The notes beneath the pieces were generated by a model. The model made no database searches and was not told the origin of the DNA. It saw nothing but the letters and a program-made list of their open reading frames with translations. Shown in pieces: positions 8,676 through 18,187 of a stretch of DNA of 64,000 bases; within the stretch, counting starts at the first letter, position 1; each line of letters starts with the position of its first letter. Source of the stretch: Geobacillus kaustophilus (lineage in GTDB: Bacteria > Bacillota > Bacilli > Bacillales > Anoxybacillaceae); assembly GCF_000948285.1 (NCBI RefSeq), contig NZ_JYBP01000003.1, forward strand, positions 1,302,001 through 1,366,000, given 5' to 3'. A program made the position numbers and the translations under genes.

Positions 8676-8784
8676 ACGGCGGAAAGAAGAATATCGCTTT
8701 GCGCTGCAACGCGCCGGATCGGTTGAGGCGATCGACCGCGCGCAAAGTGATTCCATAGAAGCGCTTGCCCTGCAGCCAAGACGG

Positions 8785-10257
8785 TTATTCACTTCCGGAT
8801 GCGCCTGCAATTTTTTCTTTCACCTTGCGGATGTTTTCCATCTTATTGTCCCAGCACGCTTGGCTCAAATCGACGGGATATTGCTCGGGATTGAGCGTCC
8901 GTTTGTACTCCTCCCAAAACAAGCGCAAGCTTTCTTTCGCGTACGCTTGAATGTCCGGAAGCGGCGGCGACGTATACACAAGCCGTCCGTTATCGAAAAT
9001 CGTCACATGCAAATCACGCGCTTCGAAATTGGTGACGAATTTGCTGATGAACGTGTACACCGGATGGAACATTTTCAGCCGCTCTTCTTGCTGCGGGTTT
9101 TCACTCTCTAAAGCGATGTAGTCGCCTTCCGCTTTATGGTTGATTTTGTTGACGATGCGGTACACCCGCTTCAACCCTGGCGTCGTCACTTTTTCTGGAT
9201 TGCCGCTGATTTTGATCGTATCAACCATCTCACCGTTTTCATTTTCAATCGCCACCATTTTGTACACGGCGCCGAGCGCTGGCTGATCGTACGCCGTAAT
9301 CAGCTTCGTGCCGATCCCCCACACATCGATTTTCGCCCCTTGCGACTTCAAGTTTAAAATCGTATCTTCGTCCAAATCGTTCGAGGCGAAAATTTTCGCG
9401 TTCGGAAATCCGGCTTCATCGAGCATTTTCCGCGCTTCTTTCGACAAATAGGCGAGGTCGCCGCTGTCGATGCGGATGCCGATAAAGTTGATTTGGTCGC
9501 CCAGCTCCTTCGCGACGCGAATAGCGTTTGGCACCCCTGACTTCAACGTATCGTACGTATCGACGAGAAATACGCAGTCTTTATGGCGGCGGGCATACTT
9601 CAAAAAGGCGGTGTATTCATCCTGATACGCTTGAATCATCGAATGGGCGTGCGTTCCGGCGACCGGAATGCCAAACAGCTTCCCGGCGCGCACGTTCGAT
9701 GTCGCCTCAATCCCGCCGATATACGCTGCGCGCGCCCCCCAAAGCGCCGCATCCATCTCCTGCGCCCTCCGGCTGCCGAACTCCAAAGCCGGTTCGTCCC
9801 CGAGAATATGCTTAATGCGCGACGCTTTCGTGGCGATGAGCGTCTGGAAATTGATGATGTTTAAAATAGCCGTTTCGATGAGCTGCGCCTCGGCAAGCGG
9901 CGCCTCGATGCGCATAATCGGTTCGTTGGCAAACACCACTTCCCCTTCGCGCATCGAACGGACCGTGCCGGTGAAGCGAAGCGTCCGCAAATAGTCTAAA
10001 AAGTCGTCGCGGTAGCCAAGTTCTTGGCGCAAATAGTCGATGTCGCTGTCAGAGAATCGAAACTGCTGCAAAAACTGAATGACGCGCTCCAACCCAGCGA
10101 ACACCGCATAGCCGTTGCCAAACGGCAGCTTGCGGAAAAACACCTCAAACACGGCGCGGCGCTCATGCATACGATCTTCCCAATACGTCTCGACCATGTT
10201 GATTTGATATAAGTCCGTATGAAGCATCAAACTGTCATCGGCATATTTTTCGTTCAT
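8785..10257 (-). CDS. pncB: Nicotinate phosphoribosyltransferase
   Basis: A 490-residue enzyme making nicotinate mononucleotide from nicotinate and PRPP, the second step of NAD salvage. The N-terminal LHTDLYQINMVETYW and FFRKLPFGNGYAVFAGLE are hallmark NAPRTase motifs, and ASNDLDEDTI and VWGIGTKLIT belong to the phosphate-binding part of the barrel. GGAGG sits 10 bases before the ATG at 10257. pncA lies 250 bases upstream on the same strand, so both salvage steps are neighbours, but the gap suggests separate promoters. Confidence 0.95.
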   Translation of the reverse strand: MNEKYADDSLMLHTDLYQINMVETYWEDRMHERRAVFEVFFRKLPFGNGYAVFAGLERVIQFLQQFRFSDSDIDYLRQELGYRDDFLDYLRTLRFTGTVRSMREGEVVFANEPIMRIEAPLAEAQLIETAILNIINFQTLIATKASRIKHILGDEPALEFGSRRAQEMDAALWGARAAYIGGIEATSNVRAGKLFGIPVAGTHAHSMIQAYQDEYTAFLKYARRHKDCVFLVDTYDTLKSGVPNAIRVAKELGDQINFIGIRIDSGDLAYLSKEARKMLDEAGFPNAKIFASNDLDEDTILNLKSQGAKIDVWGIGTKLITAYDQPALGAVYKMVAIENENGEMVDTIKISGNPEKVTTPGLKRVYRIVNKINHKAEGDYIALESENPQQEERLKMFHPVYTFISKFVTNFEARDLHVTIFDNGRLVYTSPPLPDIQAYAKESLRLFWEEYKRTLNPEQYPVDLSQACWDNKMENIRKVKEKIAGASGSE

Positions 10258-10507
10258 GAATTTGCAACCTCCAACATACGAATGACTGCGCCGCCGAAGC
10301 AAAAAAGAACGGGTTCATCACCAAAAGATGTGCTTGACTTTTAAAGACAAACATGATAAATAACAATGTTGCACAAAAAGACGTATGGTATTAAAAGGAA
10401 AAAATGCTGTTTTGATTTTCTCTATCATGATCGTCTTTATTTGCCAAGTACACTTTGTGGTGAAGAGCCAAAGAACGCTCATCGTCTATTCTATCACGTT
10501 TTCTCCA
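10258..10507 (-). promoter_or_regulatory. pncA-pncB intergenic region
   Basis: A 250-base, AT-rich stretch with no gene. It should hold the pncB promoter. I see no hairpin with a T-run after pncA and no motif I can name as a niacin-regulator operator. Confidence 0.4.
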
Positions 10508-11065
10508 TTATTCCACTATTTCTGCGCCTAGCGTATGGCGAAAATGGCGGAGCGCCCATTCGTGTCCAGCCGCGTCGAAACTGGCGACCGCCCGCCGGTG
10601 GACGACGATGCGAAATCCTTTGTTGTACGCATCGACCGCCGTATGAAGGACGCAAATATCGGTGCAGCAGCCGACCAAATGCACCTCCGTGATGCCTCTC
10701 TCGCGCAATTTCAGCTCCAAATCAGTCCCGGCGAACGCGCTGTAGCGCGTTTTGTCCATCCAATACACATTGTCTTTATGCTTGTTCGCCTGATACACCG
10801 CCTCGAGCTCCCCGTACAGCTTTCGTCCCTCTGTCCCTTCAATGTTATGCGGCGGAAACAACTTCGTTTCCGGATGATAGTGGTCTCCCGCCGCATGTTT
10901 GTCAATGGCAAAAACAACAAAATCACCGTTGTCAATAAACTGCTTCGTCACATGCACCAACTCAGCCTCAATCGCCTGCCCCGGCTTCCCGCATGTGAGC
11001 GCGCCGTCATCGGCGATGAAATCGACGGTATAGTCGATGTTAATGAGAGCCTTGTTCATTCCCAT
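10508..11065 (-). CDS. pncA: Nicotinamidase (isochorismatase-like)
   Basis: A 185-residue cysteine hydrolase converting nicotinamide to nicotinate and ammonia. The catalytic triad is readable: Asp in NIDYTVDF at the N-terminus, Lys in WMDKTRYSAF, and the nucleophilic Cys in HLVGCCTDICVLHTA. The metal-binding segment DKHAAGDHYHPE is present. The start at 11065 follows an AGGGAGTGAATG stretch. It feeds its product to PncB encoded just downstream. Confidence 0.93.
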   Translation of the reverse strand: MGMNKALINIDYTVDFIADDGALTCGKPGQAIEAELVHVTKQFIDNGDFVVFAIDKHAAGDHYHPETKLFPPHNIEGTEGRKLYGELEAVYQANKHKDNVYWMDKTRYSAFAGTDLELKLRERGITEVHLVGCCTDICVLHTAVDAYNKGFRIVVHRRAVASFDAAGHEWALRHFRHTLGAEIVE

Positions 11066-11176
11066 TCACTCCCTTTTTCCCTACATGGTCGGGTTGCTGT
11101 TTTTCCATCTCGCCCACATCTTTTTGGCCTTTTCTATCATTATACCATAGCAACGTTAACATCAGATGAAACAACG

Positions 11177-11209
11177 AATCCCCTGTCGGCTGGAAGCGGA
11201 CAGGGGATT
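11177..11209 (-). terminator. Terminator of the YidC-type gene
   Basis: AATCCCCTGTC and GACAGGGGATT form an 11-bp stem just after the stop codon. The T-run is only moderate (TCGTTGTTTC). Confidence 0.6.
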
Positions 11210-11221
11210 GTCGATGTGGTT

Positions 11222-11971
11222 TTAGCTATTTTCTGCCGCTTTCGCCGCTTTCAGCTGGCTGCGCAAAATGAGCGACTGGATGATCGAGAAGCAGCCGCCA
11301 ACAACCCAGTAAAGCGACAGCGCCGATGGGACGGAGCTGGCGCCGATAAAAATCATCACCGGCATGATGTACGACATCATCGCCATTTGCGGCATTTGTT
11401 CTTCGGCCATTGACGGCGATAGGCGAAGCGAGATGAACGTCGTCAACGCCGCCAAAACAGGCAAAATGAAATACGGATCGCGGTGGCCAAGCTCGACCCA
11501 TAGGAACGAGTGGGTTTTAATTTCTTGCGTCCGCGAAATCGCGTAATAAAGCGCCATAAAAATCGGCATTTGAATGAGCACCGGCAGGCAGCCGCTCGCC
11601 GGGTTGACGCCGTGTTTTTGATACAGCTGCATCATTTCTTGCTGGAGCTTGCGCTGCGTTTCCGGGTCTTTGCTTTTATATTTTTCTTGCAGCTTCATAA
11701 GCTCCGGGCGCAGCTTTTGCATGGCGAGTGATGCGCGGAACTGCTTCAAAATGAGCGGCAGCAAGCAAAATCGGACGATGAGCGTCAGCACGATAATCGC
11801 GATGCCGTAGTTGTCGCCAAACCAGTGCCCAAGCGTCAAAAGGAGCTTCGACATCGGGTAGACAAAATAATGGTTCCAAATGCCTTGGCTATGTTCGTCG
11901 ATCGGTTCGTTGCGGTTGCAGCCGGAAAGAAGCAAGACTGCACTAAGCAGCACCAATACCCATTTTTTCAT
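11222..11971 (-). CDS. yidC: YidC/Oxa1/SpoIIIJ-type membrane protein insertase
   Basis: A 249-residue inner-membrane insertase that helps fold and insert membrane proteins. The N-terminus is a lipoprotein signal with lipobox LLSGC. TM segments follow, with the hydrophilic-groove Arg in LIVRFCLLPLILKQFRASL and the cytoplasmic helical hairpin LRPELMKLQEKYKSKDPET. MPIFMALYYAI is a typical later TM motif. Bacilli carry two paralogues (SpoIIIJ and YqjG); it is not next to rnpA or jag here, so it is probably the YqjG-like copy. GGAGGG precedes the ATG. Confidence 0.9.
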   Translation of the reverse strand: MKKWVLVLLSAVLLLSGCNRNEPIDEHSQGIWNHYFVYPMSKLLLTLGHWFGDNYGIAIIVLTLIVRFCLLPLILKQFRASLAMQKLRPELMKLQEKYKSKDPETQRKLQQEMMQLYQKHGVNPASGCLPVLIQMPIFMALYYAISRTQEIKTHSFLWVELGHRDPYFILPVLAALTTFISLRLSPSMAEEQMPQMAMMSYIMPVMIFIGASSVPSALSLYWVVGGCFSIIQSLILRSQLKAAKAAENS

Positions 11972-12014
11972 GAAAAGCCCTCCTTATATCACGTTGCAAA
12001 ATCAAGCCGTTTCA

Positions 12015-12281
12015 TCATAAAGGAAAGGGCCTTCCATCCTCATCCGTTCGGCTTGTCTGTTCCCGAACGGGAATTTTCCGCCGCTGCGGCAAAAACAGCG
12101 GGCGCCATGGAAGCGCTGCTCGTTCGGCGCCTCCTGCCGCCTCCCGCTCGCGAACCGAGGCCAACGCCGGCTCGTAAAACAATGATTTCGCCGTCCGATG
12201 TGCGCCCATATACCCTTTCATGATGATCCATAACGCGCCGACAAGCGACATATACATAAGCAAATCAACAGGCGCTTCCAT
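12015..12281 (-). CDS. Small hypothetical membrane protein
   Basis: About 88 residues. One TM helix near the N-terminus (LLMYMSLVGALWIIMKGYMG) is followed by a basic, disordered-looking tail rich in Arg and Pro. I do not recognise the family. The ATG at 12281 follows AAAGGGGGGAC; longer versions upstream lack a ribosome site. It sits between yidC and the TPR gene, all on the same strand. Confidence 0.5.
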   Translation of the reverse strand: MEAPVDLLMYMSLVGALWIIMKGYMGAHRTAKSLFYEPALASVREREAAGGAERAALPWRPLFLPQRRKIPVREQTSRTDEDGRPFPL

Positions 12282-12364
12282 GCGTCCCGTCCCCCCTTTT
12301 GCCCTGTCCATCTTCCCTTCTCATACAATAGCAAACTTTCCATCAAAAGAAAAGCAACAATCGA

Positions 12365-15300
12365 TCACATCAGCTCCAAGCGGTGAAATGCCGGCTCGTC
12401 AGCCGCCAACAGGGCGAGCTCTCCGCTTTCATCAGCCGAGAGCGCCGCCCGAAGCTCTTGCTTCGCCTCATCGAAACGTCCAAGCAGCGCGAGATAACGA
12501 GCTCGTTCGTAGCGAAGTCGAGCATCTTTGGCCATATGGGCGCACCGTTCAATGGCAGCCAACGCCCGCTCAATGTGCCCTGCCGCTTCATAAGCAGCCG
12601 CGAGTTGCATATTGAGCTCTTCATCCTCAGGATACCAATCGGCGTAGCGCTCCCAAAGCGCCGCCGCCTCCTGATAGCGGCCTGTTTCCATATACTGTTC
12701 GCCAAGCAACATGAGCGCTCCACGCGCAAGCGGCTCTTCGGCAACAATCGCCTGCAGCTGCCGCTCGGCTTTCTCGTGCTGCCCTTCTTGAAGCCAAACG
12801 ACCGCCTGCAACACGCGCAGTTCGACATCATCCGGACGCTCCGCCAGCAGCCGCTCCAGCCAGCGCTTCGCTTCCTCGCGTTTTCTTTCCTCATCGTCGG
12901 CCAATAAATATTCCACAAATTCCTGCGCCAAAGAAGGATCCCAAACGCGGGCGAGCGCTTTGCGCCACGTTCTCACGGCGTCGCTGTCCAATTCCAGTGC
13001 GGCATATAAGCGGGCGAGCTGCCCATAGGCTTCCGCATTGCCGCGGTCGAGACGGATCGCCTCCTCATACAAATCAATGACGATAGAAAACAAGGAAAAC
13101 CTTCTAACCCATTCCTTCGCTTTTGTCCACCATCGCACCGGCCCGTCGTTTTCGTTCTGTTCCTCTCCCAAATACGGAAGGAGAGCAGCGGCCGCGTTCC
13201 GATAAATAACGCTTTTCTCCTCGCGGCTTGCCCTTAGCCGCTCCAACCGGTGACGAAGCTTTCCTAAGCCGCGCATCGTTTTTGGAAAAAGGGCGACGTA
13301 CAAGGGATACAACAATTCATCGTCGGGATGGCGCACCATCAACTGTTCCAGCAGGTTGGCCGCCTCTTTTTGGCGTCCTTCCCCCATGAGCACCATCGCC
13401 CAATGGCGGAGCACTTCATGATGGTCCGGCGCAAGGGCAAGCGCCTTCTCGACCGCCGCCTTTTCTTGATCGCGGCGTCCGAGCGCTCCATAAACATATC
13501 CAAGGCTGTCGTAATACCACGCCTCCCCTGCATGCGAACGAACATCTGCCAAAGCCCGAAGAAGCGCTGAAGGCTCCGCGATCGCGGCAAGCTGCTCCAT
13601 ATCGACACGCATCGGGGCAAGGCGGACCGCCTCAAGCAAATGCGCGTGCTGCCGCTCTTCGTTTCCTTCCGCCTCATATAGAGCAGCCAATCGAATATGG
13701 CAGAGGGCAAACGACGGATCGGCTTTGAGACACGCCTCATAATGTTGTTTCGCCTCTTCGTAGCGTCCGAGCGAGGCGCACAGCTCCGCCAACCGGAAGA
13801 GTGAAAGCGAATGGCTCATTGCGGCGGCTTCCCGGTAAACACTCATGGCCTTGGACGGCCGTCCTTGCCGCTCATAAAGGACGCCGAGAGCGGAATGGGC
13901 CGAAGCGAGTTTCGGGCGAGGCGAGACAAGCTGCTCTAAAAACGCCCGGCCGCGCTCGAGAAGAGCTGGCGTTGTCAGCTGATCGATGTAAAACTCGTAC
14001 GCTTCTTCGGCATCAAACTCGGCAAGGCGCAGCCCTTCCTCCAACCACGACAGCGCTGTCTCGCGTCCTTCCTCCTCATCCGCGAAACCGTGGGCGACAA
14101 GCCATCTTGCCGCATTGAGCCAGTATTCGCTGTTGTTGGCAAAACGGGTGCGCTGCTTGATTACATACCGGCGCGCCGCTTCCGCATCCCCGCGCTCCGC
14201 CAAGGCAGCCGCCAAGCCGAGGTGGGCAAACACATCATCACGGTCATGGCGGATCGCTTCTTCGTAGCAAGCCGCTGCTCTTTCCGCCTCTCCTTCCTCC
14301 ATATAGAGATCGCCAAGGCGGACGTAAAGCGGCGCCAAGCGCCAAGCGGCAGCCAGCCCCTCTTCCAACGCCGCCTTCGCCTTTTCCCAGTCGCCGTCGT
14401 CATGATACAAATCGGCAAGCATCAAATACGGGTACGGTTCCTGTGGATCGAGCGCTTTCGCAACGCAAAAGCCGCGTTCCGCTTTGCGCCGGCGGCCGAG
14501 CTCCCGATCGCAGCGGGCTCGCTCATACCAAAGCTGGGCATCCCGCCGTTCGCGGCGCACAAGACGATCAAACCAGGCGCGCGCTTCGGCGAACCGCTTC
14601 GCGTGGAACAAAAGCACACCGTGGTTCGTTTCGATAAACAAATCGCCCGGATACAAGCTGACCGCCACGCGCGAAGAGATGAGCCCTTTTTCGATATGAC
14701 CCGCGTACGCCGAGGCGAGCCCGAAATAGCTCCACACTTCCGGCTGGTCTGGGTCCAACTGGAGCGAGGCGCGAAAATAGCGGGCCGCCTCTTCGTAGCG
14801 GCTGGCAAAAAAGGCAATGCGGCCGCGCAAATAATGGTAGAGCGGGCTTTGCCCCTTTCCTTTCACCCGCTTGAGCACGTCCTCAGCCCGCTCCATTTCT
14901 TTGGCGTAGACGTACGCTTTCGCCGCCATCAGCAGCAAGTCGTTATGCTCGGGATACTCGCTCAAGACGCGCTTAGTATACTCCAACACAAGCGGCTTCG
15001 CCTCATCGCTGCCAAAATGCTTCATGACATACAGCCATGTGTACGGGATGTGTTCATGCTTGCGCAAAAAGGCGACAAACGCGGCGAAATGCGCCTGTTC
15101 ATCTTCATCCATTTTTTCGGCCAACGCGTGCAACTCGCGGAAATAGCGGTCTTCCTCTTCGGGAAGCTCAGCGGCGAGCGCCGCTTTTTCCCGAGGAAAC
15201 GCAACAATCGACAAATAATGCGTCCCGGCATACCATTTTTTGAGCTCGTCCTCTGAAACGACAAACGGATCGAATAGATTCGGGTCTTGCACATAAAACG

Positions 15301-16522
15301 CCTCGAGCCGTTCGTCATAGCCAAACAGCACTTGCACGTGTGATGACTGTTCGTAATCAACGCTCAACAGCACCGGAACACCCTCGTCAATCAGCCGCTT
15401 CCAGCGCGGCGGCGAACCAATGAAAAAGCGGCAAACAAAGCCGAGCTCTTCCAAATAGTGAACGGTCGTCGACAGCTTCGACCCTCGCACATCAAAAATA
15501 TGTTCGGCCACTTCGTCTTGCGTGCGGGGAGAGCCAAGCAGGCGGAGCATCATTTCCAAGCTCGCCGGCACGCAATAGTTGTGCTTTTGCACGACCGGCA
15601 CAAGCGGCAGCACCACCGCCCGTTCACTTTGCCGTCCAAGTGCGTGGGCGTACGGCGTTTTTTCAAGCTGCGGCTCCGCTTTCACAAGCGATTCAAGCTT
15701 CTCCCATTCGTCAAGCTGGTAATACAGTTCGGCGCGCAAATGGGCGAAATAACGGCGATGCATATGAAGCGGATTCAGGCGGTCCAGTTCATCCATCGCC
15801 GCGAGCGCCTCGCGGTAGGCGCGCACATCGCGCAGGCGGCGCACGCGCTCAGCGTAAAACGCCAGCACTTGCGGAAAGCGCCGCTTTCCTTCCTCCAGAA
15901 TGGCAAGCGCCTCATGGTGGCGGCCGTCAAGAGCATACAAATCCGCAAGCAACAAATAGCACATGTCGCCGCGCTCCCGATCATCCAACCCGGCGCGAAG
16001 CTCGTGCTCAGCACGCTGCCGGTCGCCGGTCTCGATATAAAAGCAGCCCCACTTGTCATGCATCGGCACCGTCTCATAGCGGGCAACCACATCCATCCAT
16101 TCCCGCGCCTCATCAATCCGCTGCATATCCAACAAGGCGCGCACCAACGCAAACGCCGCCCGGGCGATCGATTCCCTCGGCTCTTCCATCCGGCCTTCGA
16201 GCGCTTCTGTAAGGCGCGGGACAAGCGCTTCTTCCACATCAAGCGGCCGGCGGTTCTCGAGCCACTCGTCGCACACCCAAGCGAGCGTCTGGAGCGTGTT
16301 GAACTTGCGGTGGGCATACCGCGCGACAAGGCCGCTATGCCGGTACATGAGCGCATAATCAAACAACCGGACGAACGCCCGAAACGGTTCGATCGCATCC
16401 CATGACGCCATAAGCGGCCGCCACTGGAACAATCCTACGTTTTCCAAATGCGGTTTTATTTTGTCAAGAGCCTCTATAATTCTCTTTTCTTGAACGAGCA
16501 ATGAAATTTGTTCCATTGTCAT
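12365..16522 (-). CDS. Giant TPR protein with embedded C39-peptidase-like domain
   Basis: A 1385-residue protein built mainly of tetratricopeptide repeats, for example YHYLRGRIAFFASRYEEAAR and YVRLGDLYMEEGEAERAAAC. At about residues 310-455 a papain-fold C39-like domain interrupts the repeats. Its nucleophile motif is NYCVPASLEMML, with His in SSHVQVLFGYD and Asp in YVQDPN, so the triad looks intact. There is no signal peptide or TM segment, so it is predicted cytosolic. AAAGGAGC precedes the ATG at 16522. C39 domains usually cleave double-glycine leaders or isopeptide-like bonds; with TPR scaffolding this may be a protein-processing platform, but no substrate is adjacent. Confidence 0.85.
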   Translation of the reverse strand: MTMEQISLLVQEKRIIEALDKIKPHLENVGLFQWRPLMASWDAIEPFRAFVRLFDYALMYRHSGLVARYAHRKFNTLQTLAWVCDEWLENRRPLDVEEALVPRLTEALEGRMEEPRESIARAAFALVRALLDMQRIDEAREWMDVVARYETVPMHDKWGCFYIETGDRQRAEHELRAGLDDRERGDMCYLLLADLYALDGRHHEALAILEEGKRRFPQVLAFYAERVRRLRDVRAYREALAAMDELDRLNPLHMHRRYFAHLRAELYYQLDEWEKLESLVKAEPQLEKTPYAHALGRQSERAVVLPLVPVVQKHNYCVPASLEMMLRLLGSPRTQDEVAEHIFDVRGSKLSTTVHYLEELGFVCRFFIGSPPRWKRLIDEGVPVLLSVDYEQSSHVQVLFGYDERLEAFYVQDPNLFDPFVVSEDELKKWYAGTHYLSIVAFPREKAALAAELPEEEDRYFRELHALAEKMDEDEQAHFAAFVAFLRKHEHIPYTWLYVMKHFGSDEAKPLVLEYTKRVLSEYPEHNDLLLMAAKAYVYAKEMERAEDVLKRVKGKGQSPLYHYLRGRIAFFASRYEEAARYFRASLQLDPDQPEVWSYFGLASAYAGHIEKGLISSRVAVSLYPGDLFIETNHGVLLFHAKRFAEARAWFDRLVRRERRDAQLWYERARCDRELGRRRKAERGFCVAKALDPQEPYPYLMLADLYHDDGDWEKAKAALEEGLAAAWRLAPLYVRLGDLYMEEGEAERAAACYEEAIRHDRDDVFAHLGLAAALAERGDAEAARRYVIKQRTRFANNSEYWLNAARWLVAHGFADEEEGRETALSWLEEGLRLAEFDAEEAYEFYIDQLTTPALLERGRAFLEQLVSPRPKLASAHSALGVLYERQGRPSKAMSVYREAAAMSHSLSLFRLAELCASLGRYEEAKQHYEACLKADPSFALCHIRLAALYEAEGNEERQHAHLLEAVRLAPMRVDMEQLAAIAEPSALLRALADVRSHAGEAWYYDSLGYVYGALGRRDQEKAAVEKALALAPDHHEVLRHWAMVLMGEGRQKEAANLLEQLMVRHPDDELLYPLYVALFPKTMRGLGKLRHRLERLRASREEKSVIYRNAAAALLPYLGEEQNENDGPVRWWTKAKEWVRRFSLFSIVIDLYEEAIRLDRGNAEAYGQLARLYAALELDSDAVRTWRKALARVWDPSLAQEFVEYLLADDEERKREEAKRWLERLLAERPDDVELRVLQAVVWLQEGQHEKAERQLQAIVAEEPLARGALMLLGEQYMETGRYQEAAALWERYADWYPEDEELNMQLAAAYEAAGHIERALAAIERCAHMAKDARLRYERARYLALLGRFDEAKQELRAALSADESGELALLAADEPAFHRLELM

Positions 16523-16628
16523 GCAACAGAAAGCTCCTTTATCATTTTTCACTATCACTAGTTTAGAACAAGCCGCCAAAAACAGCCACCTATTTTTTAG
16601 AAAAATAACGACAACAGAACAGGAAATG

Positions 16629-16655
16629 ACCCGCCCTGTTTGGACAGGACGGGCT
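16629..16655 (-). terminator. Hairpin after the lipase gene
   Basis: CCCGCCCTGT and ACAGGACGGG form a stem with one mismatch around a four-base loop. It lies just past the lipase stop on the minus strand, but no T-run follows. Confidence 0.4.
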
Positions 16656-16669
16656 GGAACCAGACGCGT

Positions 16670-17422
16670 TTAGTTGGCATGCTTGGAGAAAAATTCAAGC
16701 GACCGTTCAATAATCATCGGTTGGTCGTAATCGAGCGTCGCCACATGGTAGCTGTTTCGGAGGCGGATGATCTCTTTCTCCGTCGACGGAATGCCTTGAA
16801 AGATGATGTCGGCGTTTTCTGGCGGCACAACATGATCTTCATCGGACACAAAAATCAATGCCGGGCAGACGATGCGATCGAGATTCGCTTTTGTCTGCTC
16901 CATCAGCCTAGCCAGCTCAAGAAGCGATGCGGTCGGCGTTTTCTCGTATGCCAGCTCTTTCACATCCGGATTTTTCAAGTCCGAACCGATCGAATCGAGA
17001 TATCTCGGCAGCTCGCCCCCGGCCGCCAGACCAGAGCGGATGGCCGGAATATCGATGGCGGCATTGACCAGCACGATGCCGCGGATGTCTGGATGATGTT
17101 CCGCAAGATGCAGCGTGAGCGTCCCGCCCATCGACAGCCCGGTGACAAAAATCGCCCCGCACCGTTCCTTCAACCATTCATATCCTTCCTCGACCGAGGC
17201 GATCCAGTCGTCAAACGTCGTCCGCTCCATATCTTCATAATGCGTTCCGTGCCCTTTTAAGCGCGGCAGGCAGACTGTGTAGCCGGCTTTTGCATAGGCC
17301 TCAGCGAGCGGGCGCATGCTGTGGGGCGTGCCGGTGAACCCGTGCACGAGCAGCACCCCAACCGGCCCGTTTTCGGCGCAAAACGGCTCCGCCCCCGGAA
17401 GAACGGGATATTGTTCGCTCAT
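16670..17422 (-). CDS. Monoacylglycerol lipase / carboxylesterase
   Basis: A 250-residue alpha/beta hydrolase. It closely matches what I remember of the thermostable monoacylglycerol lipase of Bacillus sp. H-257, including length. The triad is Ser97 in VTGLSMGG, Asp196 in FVSDEDHVVPPE and His226 in NSYHVATLDYD; the oxyanion loop is VHGFTGTPHSM. It splits 1(3)- and 2-monoacylglycerols and short esters in the cytosol. The start has a GGGGGAGAGG site. It is encoded alone. Confidence 0.93.
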   Translation of the reverse strand: MSEQYPVLPGAEPFCAENGPVGVLLVHGFTGTPHSMRPLAEAYAKAGYTVCLPRLKGHGTHYEDMERTTFDDWIASVEEGYEWLKERCGAIFVTGLSMGGTLTLHLAEHHPDIRGIVLVNAAIDIPAIRSGLAAGGELPRYLDSIGSDLKNPDVKELAYEKTPTASLLELARLMEQTKANLDRIVCPALIFVSDEDHVVPPENADIIFQGIPSTEKEIIRLRNSYHVATLDYDQPMIIERSLEFFSKHAN

Positions 17423-17512
17423 CTTCTTCCTCTCCCCCTTGTTTAAAGTCCATCTGCTCCTTTCACCATATTCGCCGCCGCGCCTCTTTTTTCCTTTTTT
17501 GATCGAGCGCCG

Positions 17513-18016
17513 TTACCACATCGACAACCATGACCGCCACCATTCATGAAACAAGCCGTTGACGCCAAAATGGACGAACCCGATCCAAGCGACGCCAACC
17601 AATGCTTTTTCCATCCCTTTTCCCGTCCGATAGAGCGGCACTTTCCACCGTTTGGACGAAAACGGCCAAAGCAGCGGCACTCCTTGGACGGAAAAAAAGT
17701 CTTCCACAATATGAAACAAGTAGCCGAGCACAAGCCCCGTGGCAAACGGCGACGCCGAATCGCGCCAAACAAGCGCGGCAAGCACTCCCCAGACGATGAG
17801 CGAATGCGTCATGCCGCGATGGCCGAACGCCTCTTTCACTTTGCCGGCGACGCCGAACGAACGGCGGCCAACGTATGATGACGGCTCATCAATGTCAGGA
17901 AGAAGGCTGCCGATGACAAGCCCTGCCGTATAGGAGGCGGTAAACGGCAACCCCGTATGCGCGGACGCCGCCGCGCCGAGGCATAATGTGGCAATGACAT
18001 GGCTGAAGTATCGCAA
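17513..18016 (-). CDS. DUF457 / YdjM-type membrane-bound metal-dependent hydrolase family
   Basis: A 167-residue integral membrane protein. The family signature of conserved polar residues on TM edges is present: GSLLPDIDEPSSYVGRRS, FGHRGMTHSLIVWG and GYLFHIVEDFFSVQG, giving Asp, His and Asp/Glu clusters suited to a metal. Four or so TM helices are seen. Biochemical activity of the family is not established to my knowledge. The ATG at 18016 follows GAGGGGATTTCG. It is divergent from narG, with 171 bases between the two starts. Confidence 0.8.
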   Translation of the reverse strand: MRYFSHVIATLCLGAAASAHTGLPFTASYTAGLVIGSLLPDIDEPSSYVGRRSFGVAGKVKEAFGHRGMTHSLIVWGVLAALVWRDSASPFATGLVLGYLFHIVEDFFSVQGVPLLWPFSSKRWKVPLYRTGKGMEKALVGVAWIGFVHFGVNGLFHEWWRSWLSMW

Positions 18017-18092
18017 CGAAATCCCCTCAAACTTTTATCGTTTTCCCCATTATACCATACAAAAGAATATTTGTTCGTTCGTTTGACGAATT

Positions 18093-18153
18093 TGTGACAA
18101 TGCTGCCAAGTGTGACAAAGTTAACATCGTGTTATTGGCATCATGGCTATCGT
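18093..18153 (+). promoter_or_regulatory. narG promoter with FNR-type box
   Basis: TGTGA-CAAAGT-TAACA at 18111-18126 matches the FNR consensus TGTGA-N6-TCACA in 9 of 10 positions. Its centre is 32 bases from the centre of TATCGT (18148-18153), a possible -10. That is the -41.5 geometry of class II activation. A second direct TGTGACAA copy lies at 18093-18100, 18 bases upstream, and could bind ResD or a second FNR dimer. Confidence 0.6.
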
Positions 18154-18187
18154 TAAAAGTACAGAACGCGTAAAGGAGTTGAACGAA

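Noticed and set aside
14090-15256. A 388-codon plus-strand frame inside the TPR gene, and similar long frames opposite topB (3689-4540)
   Set aside because: They lie antisense to clear, strongly matching genes, have no recognisable domains or ribosome sites, and follow from codon bias in GC-rich DNA.
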